A stretch of DNA of 64,000 nt from contig OX422217.1 in assembly GCA_949130495.1 (NCBI GenBank), positions 577,512,606-577,576,605 on the forward strand. Direction: 5' to 3'. Numbering within the stretch: position 1 is the stretch's first letter; every line of letters starts with the position of its first letter. Origin of the DNA: Sambucus nigra. Taxonomy: Eukaryota; Streptophyta; Magnoliopsida; Dipsacales; Adoxaceae. The notes under the pieces are model-generated. The model made no database searches and was not told where the DNA came from. It worked only from the letters and a program-made list of their open reading frames with translations. A program made the position numbers and the translations under genes. Shown piece after piece: positions 25,000-35,776 of the stretch.

Positions 25000-26600
25000 G
25001 TGCTCATCAAGGGTATCCCCCATCCTAATCTCGTGCATTTGGCTACTAGAATCGAGAGTAATAACAACAGTTTCATTTTCATTAACCTAAATGTGATTAT
25101 GTTATTTATTATTTACCTTATTTATATCAGTTAAGAATTATTCATTAGAAAAGTCATCATCATCAAGAGTTTGATTAGAATTAAGACAATTAATGTGAGG
25201 ACAACGAGATACTCAAAATCTTCATTTATTTCATTGATGGGAAACACAACATTGAGAACCTCATCATAGGAGGTTTAGATTACATCAGAGTGAGAGAAAA
25301 CAACTAATGGGGAAAGGGGATAAACATCAGGGTTAGATTGAATATCAACAGGTGGCATAGGTGCGGCATGCTAATTGAGAAGAGTTATATCAGCATCTTT
25401 GATGAGGTAGGATGGATTGGATGATATAGTCCCTGAGTGTATTATGTAGAGTGCCAACCCCAATATCTGGAAGTTAAAAGAATCCTCGAAGTTGTTGTCC
25501 TTAGAATCCTTGATATTAGCCATGGTTTCTTTAGTGAGTGGTTATACACAGTTTTGGGAACTTTCATCCCCCGAGTAGCTATGTTGAAAAAAGATCTTCA
25601 TTCCTGGTTTCATCTTCTTATCTATAAGGTCATACCAAGGTTCAGGGAAGACGCAAAAGGGGAAATCTTCACCATCTTTGATGAATCTTCCATTTAGGGA
25701 ATCTCCCGGGATAGTTCTGGCGCATTCTAACTTTCACTTCAGTCGATGCTGATGGATCAATCTGAGTTCTTCTTTTGATGGTTGATAGCCCAAGCCATAG
25801 GGAGGAAAGGCCTCCATCAACACAATAGGCTCATTTTTCCCTTGTTGTCTTTGCCATAGACCCAATTCGGGTATGAAGTGCTTGTTTTTGAACATTTGTA
25901 TCACATTGACGTTTCTATGAGGATCATATTCTGGACAAACCCTATTTTTGAAGTTGTCCCCTGCTTGGAGTGGGAGTGGTTCGACCTGGAAGCCTGATAG
26001 CAGCATATCATTCACCTTGTGTTGTATCTTGAGTATCGGATTAATAGTGCTAGCATTCTCGGTGTTTTCACTGTCTCCCAAGATGGTGATAACTTTCCTA
26101 TTATAAATTAATTTCAATTTCTGATGAAGGGAAGTAGACACCCTTTGATGCTGTGGAGCCACGATCATCCGAGTAGCATATTAAAATAGGCTGGGATGTC
26201 AATGACTTGGAATTAAACAATAGGACTTATAGGGCCAACCCTATTGCAATCTTGATAGATCCCATTACTTCTCAGCGGGTGTTGTCGAAGTCACGCACGA
26301 CAGTAGAGGTTAGAGAAAGGTCGCTCACTTTTAATCCTAAATAGTTGAGGGTTCTTAGTGGGAACACATTCAGAGCTGATTCATTGTCGATGAGTGGGAG
26401 GGGGATAGTTTTTTCCATAACCTTAACAGAGATATTAAGAGCATGATTGTGGTTGGGACCAGTCTTAGGGATCTCCTTTTCAAAATTATACTTATTGGCT
26501 ATCAGACTAGTCTTTCTTGAATCTGACTGATCATTTGAATCTTCAGAATCGTCTCCCCATCCGATGGCAATGATATTATCTTTCCATGCAAAGTCAATAC
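25000..26600 (-). pseudogene. pol: Ogre-like protease and protease-RT spacer
   Basis: A retropepsin-like segment reads NHNHALNISVKVMEKTIPL then LIDNESALNVFPLRTL (about 26450-26340), an Asp-containing active-site region in the Ogre style. It is followed by a 144-codon open stretch (26168-25734) with NINPILKIQHKVNDMLLSGF-like text and GLGYQPSKEEL. From 25700 to 25000 the frame is poorly conserved and AT-rich. In Ogre elements this interval is where an intron lies, which could explain it, but I cannot locate splice sites with confidence. Confidence 0.6.
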
Positions 26601-26899
26601 TCTCTAAAACTTCTATGGCTTCTTCGTATAATTCTTCCCATTCGGCAGGAAAATGAAGGACTGAAGGGACCAGGTGCCCTTATAATTTCAAAGTGTCAAG
26701 CAGCTTGAATATGCCACAAATATAACAAGTCTATGAAAACAAACTTTCCATGATTTGGACCAGGTCATTTAGATCGACTTCGTCAATCGGCACTACCCAG
26801 TTGTCTGACTCCCAGGCCTATTTTCGAGCTTCTAAGATTAACCCACTGAATCTTTGACAATTGATGGTTATCTGGGAGGGCAATTTCAACCCGAACTCT

Positions 26900-28146
26900 A
26901 GGACTTAGTTCAAAACTTCTGATAATTCCATGTATTTACCTACAAAATGGGTACGAATAATGATGCATGTTCTGGTGAGGAGTGATAAGGTTTGATCAGC
27001 AAGGCTGATAGGGTGTAAGAGGAAATGTGGGCATGTTTGGAGAGGTTTAGGAGAGTATATGGGTATGGCTGGTGATTTACTTGGCATAATTTGGGTAGAT
27101 GGGTCGAGTTCTGAGTCTTCTTCTAGGAAGATGGCATTTGCATAACTTGGGAGTGGATTATGGGTAGTGTTTGGTTTAGGATTAGCTGGTGAGGTAATGA
27201 TACCCTGGTCAATCAGGCTTTGGATTGTGTTTCGAAGATGGAAACATTGGCCTTTGGTATGGACAACAGTTATGTGATTGTCATAATGGGCATCAGGTTT
27301 GAAATTTTTTGGAAGTGGATTTGGTAATGGACGAGGGTCTAAGGGTTTAATGAGGTTTCGATTTAAGAGGGCCTAGTAGACTTTGGAGAGAGGAGCATAA
27401 ATCTTAGTATATTCCTTCATGATTGGGTTTGGGTGACTTTTTGGTGCCCACGAAGTGGAAAATTGAGAGATGTTGGTGATAGTAGAAACTGCGGTACTAA
27501 CAGGCTTTTTAAACTTTCTAAGAGCAAACTATCCAGAGATTTTCTTTAGTTCAACTTTCATCTTGGCAAGACCTTCTTCGATTTCTACTCCTGTTTCTTG
27601 GAGGGCTAGGAAGTGAGGGTAATACTATTCTCCCATGGTTGGTCGGACATAAAGTAGAAAGTTCCTCTTCATAATACTGATTTATTATTCTTCGAAAGGC
27701 AGATTGGTCATGGTAGCTATTTTTTCTTTCCATCTTGCTATGAATTTACTGACTGATTCCCTAAGATTCTGTTTAAGTAGCTCTAAGTCACGGCGGGTAA
27801 CCTCTAGCTCCTTATTGTACTTGTACTGTGATATGAACTCATGGGCAACGTCTTTCCAACTGCATATTCTGGATTTTTCAAGGGATAGGAACTAACGGAG
27901 GGAGCTATCTTTCAAAGTCTGCTGGAACATCTGAGCCATTATTTCTTCTGAAGCCCTTAGGAGATTCATGGATCAGTGATAGCTGCAGAGATGAACGATC
28001 AGGGGTCCACTGCCTCCAAACTTCTTGATATTGGGCATCTTGAATTTTTCTGGTAACTTGGCTTTACAATAAGGAGACATGCGAGTGTAGTTCATGTAAT
28101 TGCTAGAGAGTCTGACTTGGTCGAATTTCTTGGTTATCATCTTGAG
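26900..28146 (-). pseudogene. gag: Ogre-like gag, main part
   Basis: Minus-strand reading shows MNYTRMSPYCKAKLPEKFKM then PNIKKFGG (28110-28020). Then come MAQMFQQTLKDSSLRQFLSL, WKDVAHEFISQYKYNKEL and SVSKFIARWKEKIATMTNL (27950-27700). A spacer with HYDNHITVVHTKGQCFHLRN (about 27270) follows. This is the Retrotrans_gag pattern of Tat/Ogre elements. Several stops interrupt it. The frame is cut at 28147 by the target duplication of Tat-B and continues at 40440. Confidence 0.8.
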
Positions 28147-28151
28147 GTCTT
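28147..28151. other. Target site duplication GTCTT, left copy (Tat-B)
   Basis: GTCTT directly precedes the 5' LTR start TGTTGATACC. The same five bases follow the 3' LTR at 40435-40439. Confidence 0.85.
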
Positions 28152-28722
28152 TGTTGATACCAAATTTAATCTGCTGACATGGCTCAATTAAGTAAAGACA
28201 TGTGGCAATATACATGGCAATAATAAACATTTCCGAGCAGCGTCTTGACTCCGAGGACCCATACTGCAACGAGGATCTCCACTTCCTCAACTAACTCAAA
28301 TGCTCCGACCTACAAGAGTCCTCCGAGGAACTTCAATACACCGAGCAACTTATGAGTGCCGAGAAACTTAGGCGATCCGAGATGCACCTCGAACAGAGCA
28401 TTAATTGCAAGATAACCAACAGATCGACTGCTCATTCAATGCTTATCATTAAATACAGATTTATACGCTTAAGGGGCATTAATGAATTAACCTTTCACAT
28501 GTACAGCCTAGAGGCTATAAATACATTGTACCATCCTCATTGTAAGGGGACCGGGAATTTCTTGACAAAATCTGTAATCGAGAATTCCCAAACAAGTCAG
28601 CAATAACAGAAACAGTGGACGTAGGCCATTCTTATAAGGCTGAACCACTTTAAAATTTCGTTGTCTCATTTAATTTTATCTGTGATTAAATAATTAGATA
28701 CGATCTAGTTTTTACATCAACA
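28152..28722 (+). repeat. Tat-B 5' LTR
   Basis: It runs from TGTTGATACC to ACATCAACA and matches 39863-40434. The 3' copy has its start changed (TCTTGATACC) and its end changed (ACATCAAAA). The TATA box is at 28516-28523. Confidence 0.9.
28516..28523 (+). promoter_or_regulatory. TATA box of Tat-B 5' LTR
   Basis: TATAAATA within GAGGCTATAAATACATTG, conserved in the 3' LTR at 40227-40234. It lies about 365 bp into the LTR. Confidence 0.7.
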
Positions 28723-28724
28723 TA

Positions 28725-28742
28725 TTGGCGCCGTCTATGAGA
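28725..28742 (+). other. Tat-B primer binding site
   Basis: TTGGCGCCGTCTATGAGA starts two bases after the LTR. It is close to the TGGCGCCGTCTGTGGG site of Tat/Athila elements, usually ascribed to tRNA-Asp. Confidence 0.8.
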
Positions 28743-28786
28743 AACGACTGGTAATATCGTTTCTCATAAAAAACAATCCATCAGAA

Positions 28787-30294
28787 ATGGCTAATAATCC
28801 AGAACCCAACAATCGAAATGCTGGAAACCCTTCAAATCCATCTTCTCCGCCAAATGTTCTAGATCTGGCTGGAATAATGAAAAATCTGGCCCAAGGCCAG
28901 ACAGCCATGCAAGAAACTATGCGACAGCTCATACAGACCCTTCATGGCGGTGCACCAGCCCATTCAGGACAGCGAAATGTTCAAAGAAACACCCGTCTGC
29001 TTCCTTCGCGTACTGGGCATACAGCTTCATATCATAATGAGGATTCTGATGATTTCTCTTATCAACCTGGATGAACTTCATCAGTGCGAGCCACAGATAC
29101 TGAACAGCGTATCACTCTCTCTCCAGAGAGGACCAGCGCATTGGAAAGATTAAGTAGAGTTTCTCCTTTCAGTCGATTAGGCCCTAGGAGGAACAAAAGC
29201 CCTCCTAAAGCTGCATCGAAGAGTTTTAGAAGACCAACAGATTTAAGGGAAGGATCTGCCCAATCACGATCAGCTGCTCGTCAAGATAGATCTTAGGAAG
29301 CCACATCAACACGATTAGTTGCTCGAACCAACAGGCATGAGGAAGGAAATGATGCGTGGAAAGGTTCTATTCAGAGATTGGAGGATAGATTGGGAGAAAT
29401 GGCTAAGGCCAGAAACCCTTTACAACGAACTTTTGTTCAAGGAACACCCTTTGTCCAGGCCGTTGTGGATTTTCCTACACCGTCAAAGTTCAAAGCACCT
29501 GTTGTGACCCCCAAATGTGATGGAAAGACCGATCCTGTTATTCATATAGAGAAATATCAAGCTGCAGCCGACATCTATGCTGTCCCAGACGAGATGAGAT
29601 GCAGAGCATTCTCGGGAACTCTTACCGGATCTGCTCAGATATGGTACAATAATCTTCCTCGGGGTAAGATCTCAACTTAGTTCAACTGGCCGAGTTATTC
29701 ATTAGGAATTTCTATTTTGGGGCAAAGCGAGTAAAACGAGTAGCGCATTTGTTAAGTGTTAGACAAAAAGCTGGTGAAAGCACCAGAGATTACATAACTC
29801 GTTTTAATAACGAGAAACTCAAAGTCATAGATTATGAGGAAAAGACAGCGATCACCGCCTTGATGAGTGGGTTGTTTCCCAACAAGTTGTATTACACTTT
29901 GGCTAAAGATCCATCCACAACCATGTCAGAACTGATGGCAAAAGCGGCCAAAATCATGAATGCCGAAGAGGCTATGGCTGCAAAGAAGAATATGGATAAA
30001 GAAACCAAGGTGGAGTTTGATAAATCCAAGAAGAAAGAGCATAAGAACAATGGTGGTGACAAACAATCCAAAAATAGGTCGACATGGGAGGTGTTGAAAA
30101 AATTTGATAATTATACTCCTTTGAAGATAGGTATCAACCACGTCCTGGAAGAAATTAAGAATAACGAGGAGTTAAACTGGCCAAAGAAAATGAAGGCAGA
30201 TCCTGACAGGAGAAATAAGAAAAAATATTGCGAGTTTCACAAAGATCATGGCCATATGACTAAAAATTGCATAGCTCTTCAGAATGAGATCTAA
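28787..30294 (+). pseudogene. gag: Tat-B gag
   Basis: It starts at ATG 28787 (MANNPEPNNRNAGN) soon after the primer site. In-frame stops are at 29072-29074 (TGA) and 29294-29296 (TAG). Near 29676 the frame shifts by one base, leaving a TAG at 29678-29680 in the old frame. The capsid domain runs about 29440-29900 (TPSKFKAPVV, DPVIHIEKYQAAADIYAV, GTLTGSAQIWYNNLPRGKIS, KAGESTRDYITRFNNEKLK). The zinc-knuckle-like CEFHKDHGHMTKNC is at about 30231-30272. A TAA at 30292-30294 ends the open frame. Nucleocapsid and capsid functions are inferred from family. Confidence 0.85.
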
Positions 30295-33200
30295 GCACTC
30301 ATTAGACATGGAAAATTGACAAAGTATGTTGATCGTAGAAATGACGGCCGAGCAAGAGAGAGGTCTAGATCTCCTCGCCGAGCAGAGGAGAACAAGAAAA
30401 GAGACCATGAAGATGATCCAGAAGATGACCCCGATCTTCCCAAAAGGCCAAGACAGCCAGAACGTGAGGTATTTTCAATACGTTTTGTATAATTTGATTG
30501 TAATGTCATTACAGGTGGAGATCCAGGAGGAGGAGACCTTACTGCAGAGAGAAAGGCTTACCTATGTGAGGCTCAAGCTTGCACATACATTCAACGGATA
30601 AATCTGGCCGAGGAGGATCCCCCGAGAAAGATAAATAAAGAGAAATTAGTCATTGGTTTCTCAAAGAACGACCTCGCAGGTGTCCTATATCCTCATGATG
30701 ACCCGTTAGTAATCAAAATGAGGATGAAATAAGTGATGATTTCAAGAGTTTTGGTAGATAATGGTAGCTCAGCAGATATCATGTTCTACTCGTGCTTTAA
30801 TAGTTTAAACCTAAAGTTATCTCAACTGGAGCCTTATCATAGACCCCTCCTCGGTTTTGCTGGCGAGAAAGTTTTTCCACTTGGGACGATCAAGTTGGAC
30901 ATATTCATTGGTACATGGCCTGCTTGCCGAACATAAAGAATACGTTTCTTCGTGATGGATAAGAATATTCAGTCAGCCTACAATATCATCATGGGAAGGG
31001 TCGGATTAAAGAAGTTCAAAGCAGTCCCATCTACATTACATCAATGCCTAAAGTTCCCAATAAATTTTAGAGTAGGAGTTGTGAAAGGTGATCAAAAAGT
31101 AGCTCGGGAATGCTATTATTCATCCGCCGAGCAAGAGGATCTGGAGGAATCAAGGAAAAAGACTACTACCTATCAAGTGGATGAAGGTACTAAAATTGAA
31201 ACACTGGATCCTAGAGATGAATCGCAACTTGTGAAAGGTCAGGTGGTGGAATCTACAAAAAAAATCATTCTGGACGACGAGCACCCTGAATGAACAACTC
31301 AAATAGGTTCGTCGTTGGATGCCTCACTAAAACAGGAATTGATAACTTTCCTAAGAAGCAGAAAGAAAACTTTTGCGTGGAGTTATGAGGATATGCCTGG
31401 AATAGATCCAAATTTCCTATGTCACGAGCTCAACGTGAATAAGGAGATCAAACCAGTGAAGCAGAGAAGAAGAGTATTTAGTCCCGAGAAGAATCAAGCT
31501 ATACAAGAGGAGGTCGAGAAGCTCCAGAAAGCTTGCTTCATCGAAGATGTTAAATATCCAGACTGGTTAGCCAATGTGGTGATGGTAAAGAAGAAGAACA
31601 ACAAATGGAGGATGTGTGTAGACTTCACCGACCTCTATAAAGCATGCCCAAAGGATCACTTTCCATTTCCCCGAATTGATCAATTAGTTGATACTACCTC
31701 GGGACACGAGCTGCTAAGCTTTATGAATGCTTATTCTAGTTACAACCAGATTAAAATGAAACCTGAAGACAGAGAGAGTACTTCTTTCATTACCCCTAGG
31801 GGAACTTATTGTTATAATGTTATGCCTTTTGGTTTGAAAAATGCAGGTGCGACATATCAGTGGCTGATGAACAAGGTCTTCGCTGAACAAATCAGTTGCA
31901 ATATGGAAGTCTATGTTGACGATATGCTGACAAAGAGCAAGAAAGTTGCCGACCATCTAGTTGACTTAGGCCAGACCTTTGATCAAATGGATAGATATCA
32001 GATGAAGTTGAACCCGATAAAGTGCATATTTGGAGTACGAGAAGGAATGTTCCTCGAGTACATCGTCAATCAACGAGGCATTGAAGCAAATCCTAAAAAG
32101 ATCAAAGCTCTAATAGGGCTGCGATCTCCAATGACGAAGAAAGAAGTACAGAGTCTCATAGGATGAGTAGCAGCACTCAACAGATTTGTATCGCTAGCAA
32201 CTGATAGATGTCTCCCATTATTTAAAACGCTCCAAAAGACTTTTGAGTGGAATGATGAATGCGAGAAGGCTTTTCAAGACCTGAAGAAGTATCTGGGAGC
32301 ACCTCCATTATTTTCCAGGCCAGTGATGGGAGAAAACTTATACTTGTATCTGGCAGTATCGGAGAATGCAGTTAGCTCGTCATTAATCAGAGTGGAGAAT
32401 GGAGTGCAAAAACCAATTTATTATACGAGTAAGGCCTTTCGAAGAGCAGAGATCAGATATCCAAAATTAGAAAAATTGGCACTGGCGCTGATTGAGGCGA
32501 GTAGGAGAATGAGGCCATACTTCCAGGCCCATACTATAGTGGTATATACTGACATTCCATTAAGGCAAGCCCTTCATAAACCAAAAAAAATAGGGAGATT
32601 GATGTACTGGGAAATAGAACTTAGCGAATATGATATAATTTACGAACCCAGATCATCACTTAAAGGGCAAGCAGTAGCAGATTTTATAGCAGAGTTCACC
32701 TATCCTAATACCCCCGAGGAGCAAAAGCTGCTCACCGAGCAACCTGTGGATGTTACAGGATCAATAAACACTTGCCCAGACCAACTTAGGTTGGTAAAAG
32801 GGCAAGAGGATGTTACAGGATCATCAAATTCAAGCCCAGACCAACTTAGGTTGGTAAAAGGGCACGAAAAGATGGTCGACGAAGAGCAAGAAATATCAGA
32901 GGAGGGTGAAAGGAAGCAACAAATATTTCACCGAGGAACTTTGTCAGATCAAAAATTAGAAGACGAGTTGCCTATATGGAGGCTATATGTAGATGGCTCA
33001 TCTTGCACAACAGGCTGTGGGGCAGGGATCGTTTTGAATAGCCCGGACGAGGTCGATATGGAATACACCCTACGATTCCAATTCAAAGCTTCCAATAATG
33101 AGGCTAAGTATAAGGCCATGATTGCAGGTCTTAATTTGGCAAAAACTATGGAGGCACAGCATGTTATTGTCTTCTGTGATTCTCAATTGATAGTAAACCA

Positions 33201-34659
33201 AATATTGGGAACATATGCAGCCAAAGGAGGATTAATGATCAAGTATCATGCAAAGGTAATGGAGTTGGTATCAGAATTTATTGTTGTTCAGCTGGTAAGA
33301 ATACCAAGAATGGAGAATACGAGAGCATCAGCTACTCGTACCGAGCTGCGAAGAACAATCCCAATTGAAGTGTTGGCTAGTCGAAGCATAGATGAAGATC
33401 TGATGATGAATTTTATTACCCTTGATTTAGGACCATCTTGGATGGATCCCATCAGGGCATATATTGAGAAAAGGGAATTACCAACCGACAAAATCGCAGC
33501 CAAGAAATTGAAGTTTAAAGTTGCTCGTTATATACTGACTAATGGTATTCTGTACAGACGAGGAATTATGGCAGGTTTACAAAGATGTGTACATCCCTCC
33601 GAGGTGAAAGAATTAATTAAAGAGATCCATGAAGGGTCCTGTGGAGCCCATGTAGCAGGTCAGACGCTTTTGCAAAGGGTGATGATGCAGGGAAACTATT
33701 GGTCAACGATGAGAGCTGATTGTATAGCTTATGACAAGAAATGTGACAAGTGCCAGTGTTTTTCCTCCATCCGAAAAACTCCACAAGCATTGTTGACGCC
33801 TATCACTTCCCCTTGGCCATTTGCCATGTGGGGAATTGACTTGGTCGGACCACTTCCAACGACTAGAGGAAGGTTCAAATATCTCGTCATCGCAGTGGAT
33901 TATTTCACTAAGTAGGTGGAAGCCGAGCCTCTTGTCGACATGACGTACGATAAGGTATATTAATTAGTTTGGAAAAATATCATTTGTAGATATGGTGTTC
34001 CCCATGCATTCATCACCGACCATGGAACACAATTTGATAATGAGGAATTCGCTGCCTACTGCCATCAGTCCAATATTTTGAAGCTCCACTCAGCACCAGG
34101 TCATCCCCAAAGCAATGGACAGACTGAAGTGACAAACAGGACACTGCTAAATGGCTTGAAGAAAATACTAAGTGACGCAAAATCAAATTGGATTAACGAG
34201 TTACAGTCAGTACTGTGGGCTTATCGCACTACTCCCCGAGCTGCAACTGGAGAATCACCATATATGCTGGCGTTTGGTAGTGAAGCTGTTATACCTGCCG
34301 AGTTAGGTCTCCCAACGCACAGGGTACTAAATTTTAATTACCCTGTCAACGACTTAATGAGAAGATTGGATTTGAACATGCTCGAGGAGGTTATAGAAGA
34401 AGAAGCCATCAGGAATGCTGCTTACCAACAACGAACAACTTTGTTCTACAATAAGAGGGTAAAGAAGTGCGACCTGAAGGAAGGAGACTATGTGCTAAAG
34501 AAAGTGATTCAAAAGCACAACAAACTGGAGGCAAACTGGCATGGACCATACCGAGTTACAGAAGTTGTTCGACCAGGAACTTACCGAATAGCAACTTTAG
34601 AGGGGGAGGAGTTTAAGAATGCATGGAATGCAGAACACCTGCGCAAGTATTATCAGTGA
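30295..34659 (+). pseudogene. pol: Tat-B pol: protease, RT, RNase H, second RNase H, integrase
   Basis: One frame continues from gag to 34659 with in-frame stops near 30490, 30730, 30934, 31291, 32164, 33913 and 33961. Protease: RVLVDNGSSADIMFYSCFNS at about 30744. RT: KWRMCVDFTDLYKAC and the catalytic VYVDDML at about 31908-31930. RNase H: YYTSKAFRRAEIRYPKLEKL and VVYTDIPLRQ (32400-32570). Second RNase H: LYVDGSSCTTGCGAGIVL (32980). Integrase: H-H-C-C finger HEGSCGAHVAG to CDKCQ (33626-33760), core GIDLVGPLPTTRGRF, ITDHGTQFD and HPQSNGQTEVTN with the three acidic residues present, ending RKYYQ. Its single-frame layout shows the stops are point changes. Confidence 0.9.
32745..32864 (+). repeat. 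In-frame 60-bp tandem duplication in the RNase H-RNase H linker
   Basis: Two 60-bp units encode VTGSINTCPDQLRLVKGQ and VTGSSNSSPDQLRLVKGH. Each contains ACCAAC-TTAG-GTTGGT, a perfect 6-bp hairpin (32780-32795 and 32840-32855). The frame is kept, so it may be tolerated in the linker. Confidence 0.85.
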
Positions 34660-34694
34660 TGTAAACTCTCATGTAGCGCAGTTCCATCAGTATG

Positions 34695-34700
34695 AATAAA
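34695..34700 (+). terminator. Possible polyadenylation signal after Tat-B pol
   Basis: AATAAA lies 36 bases after the pol stop and about 100 bases before the hairpin array. It could end the sense transcript early, but LTR elements normally end in the 3' LTR, so its use is uncertain. Confidence 0.4.
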
Positions 34701-34801
34701 ATGAAGATATTCTGCCAGATTCTCTCCTTTTATTGAAATTTTTTTTGGGGAATACTAGTGCTACACACTACTCAGCAAAACTCAGACTACTCAGTAAAAT
34801 A

Positions 34802-35337
34802 TTCCTAAAAATGCCAACTTCGGTTGGTTAGGAAACAAAATATTCCTAAAAATTCCAACTTCGGTTGGTTAGGAAACGAAATATTCCTAAAAATGCCAAC
34901 TTCGGTTGGTTAGGAAACAAAATATTCCTAAAAATGCCAACTCGGTTTGGTTAGGAAACAATATTCCTAAAAATGCCAACTTGGTTTGGTTAGGAAGCAA
35001 AAATATTCCTAAAAATGCCAACTTCGGTTGGTTAGGAAACGAAATATTCCTAAAAATGCCAACTTCGGTTGGTTACAAAAAAAAATATATCTAAAAATTC
35101 CAACTTCGGTTGGTTAGGAAACGAAATATTCCTAAAAATGCCAACTTCGGTTGGTTAGGAAACGAAATATTCCTAAAAATGCCAACTTCGGTTGGTTAGG
35201 AAGCAAAAATATTCCTAAAAATGCCAACTCGGTTTGGTTAGGAAGCAAAAATATTCCTAAAAATGCCAACTCGGTTTGGTTAGGAAACAAAATACTCCTA
35301 AAAAGGCCAACTTCGGTTGGTTAGGAAGAAAAAATAT
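34802..35337 (+). repeat. Array of thirteen 41-bp hairpin repeats
   Basis: Thirteen direct repeats of 39-42 bp. A typical unit has outer arms TTCCTAA and TTAGGAA (7 bp), inner arms CCAAC and GTTGG (5 bp) and a TTCG loop; the arms are separated by AAATG on the 5' side only. Nine units keep CCAAC-TTCG-GTTGG. Units 4, 11 and 12 (CTCGGT) and 5 (CTTGGT) have a 4-bp inner stem CCAA/TTGG. Units 7 and 8 have lost part of the outer arms. In plus-strand RNA the loop is the very stable C(UUCG)G type. The array lies between the 3' ends of the convergent gag-pol and antisense genes. Confidence 0.9.
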
Positions 35338-35776
35338 TTTCCAGAAGTACCAAAGTTGGTCGGGAAGAAAAAGTTCACCAATTTAGGTTGGTCGAGAATT
35401 AAAAGATGTTGATCATCGTTGGTCCGAGACATTTTATGAGTATATGAGAAAAAGATCAAGTTAAATTTTTGTTACTTGTGATTTTTTAAAATGCCTGCCA
35501 AATTGGTCGATAAGCAAAACATCATTAATTTTGGTCAGTCAAATGATTACCAAAAATTCAAGCTAGTCGACAATAAGTTTTAATCAACTACAGTTGGTCG
35601 ACGAAATATATAATATTGTTATCTTTTTAACAGATATACATACACAAATGTAAAGTGTTTTACAACTACAAGACAATGGCAATCAACATTTGCAAACAAA
35701 ATAAAAGTCTTTCATTAAGTCCAAAAAACAAAATACATTGAGAATGAATTGTATACTAACTATTACATTGAGATTC
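35338..35776. other. Decayed continuation of the hairpin array and 3' end of antisense gene
   Basis: GTTGGTCGA-like motifs recur every 40-60 bp up to about 35605 (for example CCAATTTAGGTTGGTCGAG, CCAAATTGGTCGA). They look like older, diverged array units. From 35610 to 35776 the sequence is AT-rich and probably the 3' untranslated part of the minus-strand gene. No coding frame. Confidence 0.55.

Noticed and set aside
30700..34659. Integrated plant pararetrovirus
   Set aside because: LTRs, integrase with H-H-C-C and three acidic residues, a second RNase H and a target duplication identify an LTR retrotransposon; no movement or coat protein of a pararetrovirus is seen.
34802..35337. CRISPR-like regular repeat array
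   Set aside because: There are no unique spacers: the whole 41-bp unit repeats. The setting is a plant retrotransposon, not a prokaryote.
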